From Erinaceus europaeus (Eukaryota > Chordata > Mammalia > Eulipotyphla > Erinaceidae): a stretch of 64,000 nucleotides of DNA. A program made the translations under genes and the position numbers. The notes beneath the pieces were generated by a model, which saw only the letters and a program-made list of their open reading frames with translations, did no database searches and was not told the origin of the DNA. Location: assembly GCF_950295315.1 (NCBI RefSeq), contig NC_080177.1, positions 77,340,096 through 77,404,095 of the forward strand, read 5' to 3'. Positions 48,018 through 59,098 of this stretch are shown piece by piece; position 1 is the stretch's first letter; each line of letters opens with the position of its first letter.

Positions 48018-48309
48018 GGGGCTGGGCTGTAGTACACCCAGTTGAGCACACACATTAAGGTGTGCATGGTTCCTGCCCTGCGCCCAACCTGCAGGGGGAC
48101 ACTTCACAAATGGGGAAGCAGGTCTACAGGTGTCTGTCTACCTTTCTCTCTATCTTCTCATCCCCTCTCAATTTCTTTCTGTCCTATCAAAATAGGAAGG
48201 AAGGAAGGAAGGAAGGAAGGAAGGAAGGAAGGAAGGAAGGAAGGGAAAATGGCTTCCAGGAGCATGGATTTATAGTGCCAGCACTGAGCCCCAATATTAA
48301 CCCAGGTGG
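48018..48309 (+). mobile_element. SINE-A2-like with (GGAA)12
   Basis: B box lost; the A-rich linker before the 3' module has become (GGAA)n at 48195-48243. Confidence 0.78.
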
Positions 48310-48319
48310 TATGTGTTGA

Positions 48320-48587
48320 CTTTTTTGTTGACTTTGTGGTTTTTCATTGCTGTTGTAGTTATTACTGTTATTGTTGATGTCATTGTTGTTGGATAGGACA
48401 GAGAGAAACGGAGAGAAGAGGGGAAGACAGAGAGGGGGAGAAAGACAGACACCTACAGACCTGCTTCACCGCCTGTGAAGCGACTCCCCTTCAGGTGGGG
48501 AGCCGGGGGCTCGAACCGGGATTCTTACGCCGGTCCTTGAGCTTTGCACCATGTGCGCTTAACTCGCAGCGCCACCCCCCAACTCAC
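48320..48587 (-). mobile_element. SINE-A
   Basis: Minus copy, near-complete. Confidence 0.85.
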
Positions 48588-49045
48588 ACCAGGAAACCTT
48601 TTTAACCGAAGCCCCACTCAGTAGCTTTTCCCTCATCTTTTTTCTTTGTCTTCCCTTTATCTGGATAAAAGAGTGGGGTAAAGGAGCAAGATTTTTATCT
48701 TGTCTTCCTCTTGCTTTTGCTCTTATAGGAGCCGGTGCTTCTCGGAGTGAGAGAGCCTTGGTTGCCCTCATTACTTTTTCTGGCTTGTCCAGGGTCTACC
48801 CTTCTTCCAGAGCCGCCTTCCAGTTATGACGTGAGCCTCTTGCAGCTGCTGTGGCATGTCACGAGACAGACACACACCACAGACACTCACAGAAGCGAAA
48901 CTGCGAGTGAAAACAGGAAGCAGGCTGGGCTTTTCTACGGCACTGTGTGTGTGTGGTGGTGGTGGGGAAGGATATGTTTCAAAATACCTGGGACAGTGAT
49001 TCTAAAATTTGTGTCTCAGCAAACTGATCCTCGTCCCCAAGTCTA
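48588..49045. other. Unassigned intergenic sequence
   Basis: No repeat or gene recognised. Confidence 0.5.
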
Positions 49046-49058
49046 AAATATTCCTTTA

Positions 49059-49681
49059 GGGGGGTCCAGGCGGTAGTGCAGCAGGTTAAGTGCACTTGGT
49101 GCGAAGCGCAAGGACCAGCATAAAGATCCGGGTTTGAGCCCCCGGCTCCCATCTGCAGGGGGCTTTCACAAGTGGTGAAGCAGGTTTGCAGGTGTCTGTC
49201 TTTTTAATTTTTTTATCCTTTATTGGGGGATTAATGTTTTACATTTGACAATAAATACAATAGTTTGTACATGCATAACAATTCTCAGTTTTCCACATAA
49301 TAATACAACCCCCACTAGGTCCTCTGACATCCTTTTCCAGGACCTGGAAAAAAGCGCACGTGGCGCGAAGCCGGGGATGTCTTACGGATCCTGGTTGGAG
49401 CCCCGGCTCCCCACCTGCAGAGGAATCGCTTCACAGGTGGTGAAGCAGGTCTGCAGGTGTCTGTCTTTCTCTCCCCCTCTCTGTCTTCCTCTCCTCTCTC
49501 CATTTCTCTCTGTCCTATCCAACAACAACAACATCAAAAGCAACAACAATAACCACAACAGCGATAAAAACAACCAGGGTAACAAAAGGGAAAAAATGGC
49601 CTCCAGGAGCAGTGGATTCGTGGTGCAGGCAGCAAGTCCCAGAAATAACCCTGGAGGCAAAAAAAAAGTGAAAAAATATAT
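49059..49681 (+). mobile_element. Mosaic SINE-A / antisense L1 / SINE-A2
   Basis: 49059-49200 is the 5' half of a SINE-A, 49205-49345 a minus-strand L1 3' end, 49350-49681 a SINE-A2 lacking its first 30 or so nt. The only duplication seen, ATATTCCTTTA (49048-49058, 49682-49692), brackets all three. Confidence 0.75.
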
Positions 49682-49692
49682 ATATTCCTTTA

Positions 49693-50149
49693 TGGTGTAT
49701 GGAGGTGGAAGAGGTTCAGTTTAGTGTTGCACTGGACAGTCATGTCTAACAGCCATGTTGTGTCTGTAATAATAACATTTTGTGCTATCAGAGCGAGATC
49801 ACCCACTCTACAAAGGGCAAAGGAGACTGCATACATCTGCTCATTCATTTATCGGACACATGTGAATAAACAGGCATCTATGTAGGCACTGAGAGGCCTA
49901 GAGCTCTCTGCACTACTGGGCTTAAGGGATGGAGACAGATACAAACAGAGTCAGGTTTGGCACGGCCACAGTGTCGTCATGTCTTCTCCAGCTGCCCTGC
50001 ATTAGCTGCACCCAGTCACCCTTCTGCAAAGTCATTCTGTGAGGGGGCAAAGGAGAAGCCACATGCCACCAACATTTCCTTTTAAAATCTCCACTCCATT
50101 GGGCTCAGGCAAAAATTAGTAAAGTCATAGGCCCCTTGGAATATACCTA
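49693..50149. other. Unassigned intergenic sequence
   Basis: Nothing recognisable seen. Confidence 0.5.
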
Positions 50150-50630
50150 AAACAGACCTACTAGTTTTTTCCTAAATGGAGACCCCAAATCTTATTTGCT
50201 ATATTTTTGCCTTTAGCTTCCTGGTTATTAAAAATGTGTTCTGCTTTATATGTTAATGCTTTTTTAGTCACCAAGTTGCAGATGCTACCATGACCCCAAC
50301 CTGACTTCCCTGTGTAGTTGACCCCACCAGTGTGTCCTGGAACCTCACCTCCCCAGAGCCCTGCCCCACTAGGGAAAGATAGAAATAGGCTGGGGGTGTG
50401 GATCCACCTGCCAATGTCCATGTTCAATGGAGAAGCAATTACAGAAGCCAGACCTTCCACCTTCTGCACCCCATAATGATCCTGGGTCCATACTCCCAGA
50501 GGGAAAAATAATAGGAAAGCTATCAGGGGAGGGGATGAGACATGGAACTCTGGTAGTGGGAATTATCCTATGGTCTTGTCAATATTTTTTTATTTTTTGT
50601 TTTATAAATAAATTTTAAAAATAAACAAAA
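50150..50630 (+). mobile_element. Repeat R, plus orientation
   Basis: The same blocks as the other copies in reverse, ending in ATAAATAAATTTTAAAAATAAAC, an A-rich tail. This supports the tail polarity assigned to the family. Confidence 0.62.
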
Positions 50631-50709
50631 TCTCCACTCCTTTCCCAAAGTGTCCCTCACCTTGCTGTTGCTGCCTTTCAGAACCACCCACCAAAGCAAG
50701 ACCTTGGCT

Positions 50710-50913
50710 TTTTAAAATTTTTTATTATTGGTTAAAGACAGAGAGAAATTGAGAGGGGGCAGGGAGATTGAAAGGGAGAGAGACAGAGAGACACCTGCAG
50801 CCCTGCTTTACATTTGTGAACCTCCCCCCCTGCAGGAGGGGACTAGAGACTTGAACCTGGGTCCTTGCACACTGTAATGTGTGCACTTAACCAGGTGTGC
50901 TGCTGCCTGGCCC
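50710..50913 (-). mobile_element. SINE-B
   Basis: CTTGGCTTTTT on both sides as duplication. Confidence 0.85.
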
Positions 50914-51002
50914 TGGATCTTGGCTTTTTCACTCTTCTCCATGTCACCTACCTGCAACTCAGCTTAATAGTACACAGCTTGAACTTAAGTGTCTCAAGAT
51001 GC

Positions 51003-51297
51003 TTTGAGGGGAACCAGGAGATAGCCCATGCAGTAGAGCACATAGCATGGACACAACACCACACTGGAGCACCACAAACAGTGTGTATGTGTGTGTGTGT
51101 GTGTGTGTGTGTCTGTGTGTGTGTGTGTGTGTCTGTGTGTGTTGCATAGATGGTAGAATGTTGCATGGTGTCTCTCCTCCTCTTTCTGTCTCTCTCACTC
51201 TCTCTCAAAAAAAGAAGGCGAAGAATTGAGTGAAAGAGGCCAATCATCTGTCCTGAGTTGAGTGAGCCTCTGGCTTCATTCCCAGGTGCCACACTGA
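51003..51297 (+). mobile_element. SINE-E with (GT)n and second arm
   Basis: GGAGATAGCCCATGCAGTAGAG, (GT)n 51081-51141, then second arm to CATTCCCAGGTGCCAC. Confidence 0.6.
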
Positions 51298-51414
51298 GTT
51301 CTTTCGAGGGGGTTTAATTCAATGTGGTTTGGTGCTGCTGAACTCTCACCATGACAGAAGGCCTGAGACAAGGAGGAAGCCTTAAGTCACAAATGAGACA
51401 AAGATTTTCATTGG

Positions 51415-51545
51415 AACTTTTCTTACTTCTATTAGTGATTTAATAATGCTTGACAAGATTGTGGTAAGTGGGGGTACAATTCCACACAGTTTTCACCACC
51501 AGAGTTCCCTGTCCCATCCCCTCCACTGGAACCTTTCCTATTCTT
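51415..51545 (-). mobile_element. Repeat R, short piece
   Basis: TTAGTGATTTAATAATGC, GGTACAATTCCACACAG, cut by the following SINE at CCTATTC. Confidence 0.6.
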
Positions 51546-51782
51546 TTTTTTTTTTTTAATATTTATTTATTTATTCCCTTTTGTTGCCCTTGTTTTATTG
51601 TTGTAGTTATTAGTGTTGTTGTTATTGATGTCGTCGTTGTTGGATAGGACAGAGAGAAATGGAAAGAGGTGGGGAAGACAGAGAGGGGGAGAGAAAGACA
51701 GACACCTGCAGACCTGCTTCACTGCTTGTGAAGCGACTCCCCTGCCAGAGGCTTGAACCAGGATCCTTATGCTGATCCTTAC
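51546..51782 (-). mobile_element. SINE-A, 5'-truncated
   Basis: Head lost: the copy begins near GTAAGGATCAGCATAAGGATCC, and CTCCCCACCTG is deleted. Its 5' end touches the L1 ORF2 fragment. Confidence 0.82.
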
Positions 51783-53914
51783 ACCTTTGTCAAAGATTAG
51801 ATGTCCATAGGTATGGGGGCTTACTTCTGGGCTCTCAATTCTATTCCACTGGTCAGTGTGTCTGTTCATGTTCCAGTACCAAGCAGTTTTGATGACCATG
51901 GCCCTATAATACAATTCGAGATCTGGGAGTGTGATGCCTCCAGTTCTGTTCTTTTTTCTCAAGATTGTTTTGGCAATTCTAGGTCTCTTCTGGTCCCAAA
52001 TAAACATTTGTAGCATTTTTTCTATTCTCGTGCTTGGGATCTTGATGGGGATAGCATTAAATTTGTAGATGGCTCTGGGTAGTATATTCATTTTGATGAT
52101 GTTACTTCTTCCAACCCACGAACATGGAACATCTTTCCATTTCTTTGTGTCTTTTTCAATTTCCTTGAGTAGTGACTCATAATTTTCAGTATACAAGTCT
52201 TTCACTTCTTTGGTTAGGTTTACTCCTAGATATTTTATCGTTTTTGCTGCTATAGTAAAAGGAATTGATTTCTGGCTTTCAATTTCTTCTAACTTAGTGT
52301 TTGCATAGAGGAATGCCACTGACTTTTGAATGTTAATTTTGTAGCCTGACACCTTAATGCATTGCCTGATGATTTCCAAAAGATAATTGCTGGATTCCTT
52401 AGGTTTTTCTATGTATACTATCATGTCATCTGCAAATAGGGAGAGTTTGACTTCTTCTCTTCCAATCTGTATCCCTTTAATTTCTTGCTCCTGCCTGACT
52501 GCTATGGCAAGAACTTCCAACACTATGTTGAATAGTAATGGTGATAGTGGGCAGCCCTGTCTAGTACCTGATCTGAGTGGAAATGCTTCCAGTTTTTCAC
52601 CATTGAGTATGATGTTGGCTGTAGGTTTGCTATATATAGACTCCACTATCTTCAGGAATTTTCCATCTATTCCCATTTTTTTTTTTAGTGTTTTGATCAT
52701 AAAAGGATGTTGCATTTTGTCAAAGGCTTTCTCTGCATCTATTGATATGACCATGTGATTTTTGGTCTTGTTTTTGTTTATGTGGTGGATCATGTTGATT
52801 GATTTACACATATTAAACCAACCTTGTATGTCTGGGATAAACCCCACTTGGTCATGATGAACAATCTTTTTAATATACTGCTGTATCCGGTTGGCTAGAA
52901 TTTTGTTCAATATTTTCGCATCTATGTTCATCAGAGATATTGGTCTGTAGTTTTCTTTTTTGGTTGTGTCCCTGTCTGCTTTTGGTATCAGAGTGATGTT
53001 AGCTTCATAGAAACTGGCAGGGAGTATTCCAGTGTCTTCAATCTTCTGGAAGACTTTTAAAAGTAGAGGTATTAGTTCTTCTTGGAAGGTTTTGTAGAAT
53101 TCATTTGTAAAACCATCTGGTCCAGAACTTTTATTTTGGGGGAGATTTTTGATAACTGTTTCAATTTCATTAGCTGTGATGGGTCTGTTCATGTTATCTA
53201 CTTCCTCTTTACTTAGTTTTGGAAGATGGTAGGTATCTAGGAAATCATTTCTTCCAGGTTCTCTAGCTTGGTGGCATATAGTTGTTCATAGAAGCCTCAC
53301 ATGATATGTTGAATTTCTGTGGTATCTGTTGTGATATCTCCTCTTTCATTTAGTATCCGATTTATTTGGGTCTTCTCCCTTTTTTGTTTTGTGAGTCTGG
53401 CTAAAGATTTGTCAATTTTGTTCACTCTTTCGAAGAACCAACATTTACTTTCATTGATCTTTTGTATGGTTTTCTTATTTTCAATGTTCTTGATTTCTGC
53501 CATAACTTTAGTGATCTCTGTCCTTCTGGTTGCTTTAGGGTTCCTTTGTTGTTCTTCTTCTAGGTCGTTAAGATGTGCAGTCAGGCTGTTTATTTGTGCT
53601 TTTTCTTGTTTCCTAATGTGTGCTTGTATAGCTATGAACTTCCCTCTCAGTACTGCCTTAGCTGTGTCCCAAATATTTTGATAGCTTGTGTCCTCATTTT
53701 CATTGAACTCTTGAAACATTTTGATTTCTTCCTTTATTTCCTCTTTGACCCAGAAGTTGTTAAGGAGTGTACTGTTGAGCTTCCACATTTTGGGACTGTT
53801 ACTAATCTTTTGTTGATTGTTAAGCGTTAGATTCATTCCACGGTGGTCTGAGAAGATGCTTGGGATGATTCCAATGCTCTTGAATTTGCTGCTGCTGTGT
53901 TTGTGGCCTAACAT
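51783..53914 (-). pseudogene. L1 ORF2 fragment (endonuclease-RT linker and reverse transcriptase)
   Basis: Non-LTR retrotransposon protein, minus strand. Frame 53297-53914 holds the linker after the endonuclease ([22 protein letters not shown]). Frame 51783-53192 holds the reverse transcriptase with [10 protein letters not shown], the fingers PGPDGF-like [22 protein letters not shown] and the catalytic LFADDMIVY, ending in [13 protein letters not shown]. Endonuclease domain, C-terminus and ORF1 are missing, and a break separates the two frames near 53,200-53,290, so it is inactive. It lacks its own A tail and is bounded on both sides by 5'-truncated SINE-A copies. Confidence 0.93.
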
Positions 53915-54150
53915 AAAGATCCCAGTTCAAGCCCCCCAGTTCCCCACCTGCAGGGGAGTCGATTCACAGGCGGTAAAGCAGGTCTGTGTCTATCTTTCTC
54001 TCCCCCTCTGTCTTCCCTCCTCTCTCCATTTTTCTCTGTCCTATCTAATGATGACATCAATAACAACAACAATAGTAACTACAACAACAATTAAAAAAGC
54101 AAGGACAACAAAAGTGAAAATAAATATTTTTAAATTGTAAATAAATAAAT
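53915..54150 (+). mobile_element. SINE-A, 5'-truncated
   Basis: Starts at ATAAAGATCCCAGTTCAAGCC, nearly the same truncation point as the SINE at 51546-51782 but in opposite orientation. Confidence 0.85.
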
Positions 54151-55659
54151 AAATTGATTTTAAAGTTGACGTGATTTGAAACGTCTGTATATAGCCAATT
54201 GGAGACATGGCAGGGAGTTGCATTGATGGTCTGGGCTGAGGTTTGGAGATGTAAAGCAAGGAGTCATCAGTATTTGAGCAGTCTGCAGCCCTATTACCCT
54301 GAACATGCTCAATTTAATCTCATCATTATCTGGGTCAAATTTATAACTAGGAGGCTGGCTATGACCATTATAAGCTCTTTAGACAGGCACTAGAAGCTAG
54401 TCACTACCAACCTCTGTGGTTCCCAGACAAGTTACCGGCTAGGTGAAGAATGAGAAGCCTGCCCAAGAGACTATGGGGCACTAAGTAGGCAGAAAACAAA
54501 ACAGGAATGAGGATGATCATCACAGCCAAAAGAGAGGAAGCGCTTCCCAGCTGCCAATTGCTCCTGAGGCAAAAGATAGTTTGCAGCAGAAGCTGCTGGT
54601 GGTGAAGTGTCAGGGCAGGTGAGTGAACACAAAGTGCTGATGCTAGACAGCCAGGAGAGCACATTGCCGGGGGGAAGGGGGAGGGAGAAAAGACAGCCGT
54701 AGCTGGGGAGAAATGTGGGGGCCAGGAAAGGGTGCACTCGATATGAGAGATGCCCTGTGACGATGAAAATGGCCTCACTTAGCCGGAGGGCTAATGACTC
54801 AGGACAGGGAAGCGACTGCAAGGAATAACTGGCATAGACTCCAAGCAAGAACTAAACAGGGCCTGAACCAGGATAGAATGTATGAAGCATGTGGGACTAG
54901 AAGCCTTCCAGTTCTAGACCAGGAGGCAAAGGGCCGCGTGCATCATTTCTCACCATCCAGACAGCTGTGTGGCCTTTCCCACTTCCCACTCCCTGCAAAG
55001 AAACGCACATACAGAGACACCCCACTTTCCAAACGTGCAAAAGCAGGATGTGCCTTGGGGTGTTGGACATGCCCAGGATGGCCTGATCTGAGCTTAAAGC
55101 AGAGAATGTGCATGGGGTTTCCTTGTCCCCCTTACAGGACTTCAGTGAGTTTATAAAGTGCTCCTCTCCAGCTACCCAAGGATTAGCCATGTGTTTCAGC
55201 AAGTGATTTAAAATCATTACCCGTCTCTTTTGGTTGAACCTCAAACGTTTGAAATGTACACAGTTTGGCAGGCTGGAAAAGGCAGCTGAGCACCGAGAAG
55301 ACATGTCCCAGCCATCTGTTACTTCGCTTCATACCAGCCCCCTGCCCTTCCTGCTGCTGAGGAACTCTGGGTTTGACAGGCACAAGCAGGACAAAGACAA
55401 CTGCAGCCTGTGCTCCCAACAGTTGCTCACACAGTGTTTCGGATGGGGTGAGGGGCAGGCGCTCATTGTACTGTTCTGAAGTGGCTGGTCTTGAAGCCTA
55501 GAGTTTTCCCTCCGTCTTAGAGAGGCGGAGATTCAGGGCCAGTGGTAACAGACATTACTTGTGAATTTCCTCTCCATTAGAGTGGCTCCAGCTATGCTAG
55601 CTGCTCACCTTGCAGAATGCCAATGTGAAAGTTAGAATTTCACTGAAAACATATTTAAA

Positions 55660-55661
<2 letters not shown>
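54151..55661. other. Longest repeat-poor block of the window
   Basis: About 1.5 kb with no hedgehog-type SINE, L1 or microsatellite. Several frames of 80-135 codons occur on both strands without recognisable domains. Could be regulatory or simply unhit. Confidence 0.5.

Positions 55662-55703
<42 letters not shown>
55662..55703. repeat. (TG)21 microsatellite
   Basis: Pure dinucleotide run. Confidence 0.95.
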
Positions 55704-55704
<1 letters not shown>

Positions 55705-55714
55705 CGTTTCACTG

Positions 55715-55893
55715 CCACGGAAGAGAAAGCAGAATGGGGGGTAAGGGAAAGCGAGAGGAAGGAGACAAGGGAGGGAGGAAGGGGACTCCACGCAGCTGAA
55801 GCTTCCTCCAGGGCTATGGAAGCCAGGTTCAAAACTGGGCCACAGACATGGCAAAGCAGTCACACTATGCAGGCAAGCTATTTCGCCAGCTCA
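55715..55893 (-). mobile_element. SINE-E
   Basis: GAAGCTTCCTCCAGGGC and CAGGTTCAAAACTGGGCC. Confidence 0.58.
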
Positions 55894-55935
55894 TATTGAA
55901 GTATTTTAATGATTGCTAATGGAAAGCCATCAGGC

Positions 55936-56195
55936 TGGGGACCAGCAGGTGGCTCACTTACTCACTCAGTAGAGTGCACGATTCACCATATGTGAGGGGC
56001 CAAGTTCCAGTCCTCAGTAAACACCTGCAGGAGGGAAGCCTCCCAAGCAGTGGAGTAGTGCTGGGCCGCAGTGTGTCTCCTCCGCCTCTCTCCCTCTATC
56101 CAGAAGGAAGAAAAAAGAGAACATCAGAAGTAGCGGGGTTGTAGAGGCCTGGATCCCAGTGATGATGCTGGTGGCAAAGAATAAAGAAACACAGA
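55936..56195 (+). mobile_element. SINE-A2-like, old
   Basis: GGGGACCAGCAGGTGGCTCAC head, CACCTGCAGGAGGGAAGC, worn 3' module ending GCTGGTGGCAAAG. Confidence 0.6.
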
Positions 56196-56369
56196 AAGGA
56201 GGGGGTAAGAAAGGAAGGAAGAAAGGAAAATAAATCATTTTATAAGGACGTGAATGCACTAAACATTCACTTGCAGCCTCTCAAGATCTCGGTAATTTAA
56301 ACTGCATCACTAGGTAAACTGACATTTTTAGGGGAAGGACATTCAAGTTAGTTACCCTTCTTTTTTTTT

Positions 56370-57300
56370 TTTTATTAATAGACATGGTATTAGTAAAAAG
56401 TTTAAAGTACCAAGAGAGTGAATAGTTAGGACAGAATCCCCATGTCCCCATCCTCCTCCCCACCCTCACTTTCTCTACTATTAGCATCTGTCGCTGGCAC
56501 TGCGCACTTGTCACAACTATGAATTAACATTGAGTCATTCTTATTTACTCAAGTCCAAGGCTCTGAATTTACATAGAATTTTCTTTTAACCTATTGGCCC
56601 CCTTTCTGCCCCCCTGGGTTCAGTCTAGGAAGCTGCTTTACATGAGGGTGTCATCTCTCCCTAGGTGCCTCTATGATAGCTCTTTGGTCTTTCTTTTTTC
56701 TTTCTTTTTTAAAATTTAAAAATTTTAATTTATTTTCCCTTTTGTTGCCCTTGTTTTTCATTGTTGTAGTAGTTATCATTATTGTTGTTATTGATGTCAT
56801 CGTTGTTGTACAGGACAGAGAGAAATGTAGAGAGGAGGGGAAGACAGAGAGGGAGAGAGAAAGATAGACACCTGCAGACCTGTTTCACCACCTGTGAAGC
56901 GACTCCCCTGCAGGTGGGGTGCGAGGGGCTGGAACTGGGATCCTTCCGCCCGTCCTTGTGCTCTGCACCACGTGTGCTTAACCTGCTGCACTACTGCCCG
57001 ACTCCCTACTCTTTGGTCTTTCTGTGTTGTTAATGATCTTCTGGATACTAGTTGAGAATTTTGAAGGGGTTTCCTTCTATTGAAATTTGTGTCTCTTTTT
57101 TTTTTTCTTTTGGATGGACTGAGATGATAGGTAGTCAGTCAGTCATCTCTGTGATGGGAGATCACAGAGATAAAGTGCCATCTCATCCCCTTGCATCAAA
57201 GGTACGTGCTAGCCGCATGATCTTCAACAGTTGATGTTGATCACAATTCGCTGGATACAGTAGTGCTCACCACGTCTCTCCCATTGTAAAGCTCTTGTTT
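56370..57300 (-). mobile_element. Old L1 (L1ME-like) 3' region, split by SINE-A
   Basis: 'ACTATTAGCATCTGTCGCTGGC', 'CATTGAGTCATTC', 'AAGTCCAAGGCTCTG' resemble the antisense of old L1 3' UTRs. The second part (57024-57300) is a weaker match and includes a perfect 11-bp stem at 57145-57171. Confidence 0.45.
56695..57008 (-). mobile_element. SINE-A
   Basis: Complete; perfect 15-bp duplication CTCTTTGGTCTTTCT at 56680-56694 and 57009-57023. Confidence 0.94.
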
Positions 57301-57312
57301 AAATATGCATGG

Positions 57313-57765
57313 GTGGTGTTGGGGAGATAGCATAATGGTTATGCAAAGAGACTCTCATGGGAGGGGGCGGTCAGGCGTTGGTGCACTGGGTTAAGTGCAC
57401 ATAGCACGAAGTGCAAGGACTTGTGCAAGGATCCTGGTTTCAAGTTCCAGCCCCCGGCTCCCCACCTGCAGGGGGATCTCTTCACAAGTGGTGAAGCAGG
57501 TTTGCAGGTGTCTATCTTTCTCTACCCCTCTCTATCATCCCCTCCTCTCTCAATTTCTCTCTGTCCTATCCTAAAAAAGAAAGAAAGAAAAAAAAAAAGG
57601 TCTCCAGAAGCAGTGGATTCCTAGTGCCAGCCCTGAACCCTAGCGATAACCCTGAGGGCAATAAAAAACAGAAACTCTCATGCCTAAGAATCCAAAGTCC
57701 CAGGTTCAATCCTCCACACCAGCACAAACCATAGATGAGATGCTCTAGAAAAAAAAAAAAAAAGG
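57313..57765 (+). mobile_element. SINE-C, interrupted
   Basis: 5' piece 57313-57359 (GATAGCATAATGGTTATGC), 3' piece 57672-57765 (GTCCCAGGTTCAATCCTCC). Confidence 0.82.
57360..57671 (+). mobile_element. SINE-A2
   Basis: Inserted in SINE-C, ACTCTCATG repeated at both junctions. Confidence 0.85.
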
Positions 57766-57771
57766 GGGTTG

Positions 57772-58120
57772 GGGACCAGTGAGTGGAAAGCTGGGAGGTT
57801 CAGGTAGAGTGCACACATTACCAGCCACAAGCATCCAGGTTCGAATCCCCACTCCCCAACTGATTCACAAGTGCTGAAGCCACAGCATCCAGGTTCGAAT
57901 CCCCACTCCCCAACTGATTCACAAGTGCTGAAGCCACAGCATCCAGGTTCGAATCCCCACTCCCCAACTGATTCACAAGTGCTGAAGCCACAGCATCCAG
58001 GTTCAAATCCCCACTCCCCCCCTGATTCACAAGTGCTGAAGCCACAAGCAGGTGTCTTTCTTTCTCCATCTTCCCTTTCCCTCTTGATTTCTGTCTCTGT
58101 CCAATAAAAGTAAAATAAGT
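57772..58120 (+). mobile_element. SINE-B with four tandem B-box units
   Basis: A normal head and tail enclose an expanded middle of four 54-bp units; without the three extra units the element would be of usual SINE-B size. Confidence 0.88.
57831..58046 (+). repeat. 54-bp tandem repeat, 4 units
   Basis: Unit starts (GCATCCAGG) at 57831, 57885, 57939 and 57993. Units 1-3 carry a perfect Pol III B box GGTTCGAATCC; unit 4 has GGTTCAAATCC. Because 54 is a multiple of three, every frame shows an 18-residue repeat, which is not evidence of a protein. Confidence 0.97.
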
Positions 58121-58495
58121 AAAAATGCATGGAAGTGCAGACTCCTGAATGTTTTCTTCTCTAGGCTGAGAGCCAATTCTAACTTATTTTCTTCTCAAGT
58201 TATTCCAGCTTTGACTCTTGGGAGAGCTTTCAGGTGTCTCTTGTGTTGAATTTTTTTTTTTTAAACCAATTTTGTGCAAACTTTGCTACATGCACCTCCA
58301 GGCATGATCCCAGGGTTGGCACTAGGAGTGGGTGTGTCTCGTCAGGCTTGGTGCTGTGCCAACCTGGGCACGTCTGCTTATGAAAAGCAGAACAATGAGG
58401 AATCAAGTACTTCCTGCACTGGAGTCTTTTAGATTCCACAAGCCACTCGGCTTACACCAATAAACAGAAATGATCAAACTTCTTGTTTTTTGTTT
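58121..58495. other. Unassigned intergenic sequence
   Basis: No recognisable repeat or gene. Confidence 0.5.
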
Positions 58496-58499
58496 TGTT

Positions 58500-58700
58500 T
58501 TTTTTTTACAACCAGAGGTGGAGGATAAGGTTTGCTGGGGCTTTGTGACTGCACAATTAATCCCACTGGATTAAAAAATAATCTCACTGGATTATTTTTT
58601 CTTTTTCAGATAAAGGGGGAAAGACAGAAAGGAGAAATACCACATCATTATGAAGTTTCCCTTTGCATGGTGCTTCCATGTGGGACTGCAGATGCTCCTT
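58500..58700 (-). mobile_element. Old SINE (E/A2-like)
   Basis: GCTGGGGCTTTGTGACTGC and ATGAAGTTTCCC; includes a short doubled block around CCCACTGGATTA. Confidence 0.45.
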
Positions 58701-58756
58701 TGCTCAATAAAATACAAGTTCCTTCAAAAGATACAATTATTGAAAATAATTTTGCT

Positions 58757-59098
58757 CTTTTTTTTTTTCTACGAGAGTGCTGCTAATCTCTGGATTATGG
58801 ATTATGGTAGTACTAAGGACTGAACCTGGGACCTCAGAGCTTTAGGTCTGAAAATCTTTTGAAGTATTTTTTATTAGCTTTTATTTATTTATTGGACAGA
58901 GACGGCCAGAAATTGAGAGGGAGAGAGACAGACACCTGCAGCCCTGCTTTATCACTTGTGAAGCTATCCCCCTGCAGGTGGGGACCAGGGGCTTTGAACT
59001 CATGTCCTTGTACATTGTAACATATATGCTCAACCAGGTGTACCACCACTGGGCCCCCTGAAAATCTTTTGCATAACCACTTTGCTATCGCTCCAGCC
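58757..59098 (-). mobile_element. SINE-C, interrupted
   Basis: Pieces 58757-58861 and 59058-59098; SINE-B between. Confidence 0.78.
58862..59057 (-). mobile_element. SINE-B
   Basis: 14-bp duplication CTGAAAATCTTTTG at 58848-58861 and 59058-59071. Confidence 0.92.

Noticed and set aside
50948..51292. His/Thr-repeat protein frames
   Set aside because: They translate the (GT)n microsatellite at 51081-51141.
57831..58046. CRISPR-like regular repeat
   Set aside because: Units are directly adjacent with no spacers and lie in a mammalian SINE.
57684..58130. 148-codon minus-strand frame with an 18-residue repeat
   Set aside because: Produced by the 54-bp tandem repeat inside a SINE; the period is a multiple of three.
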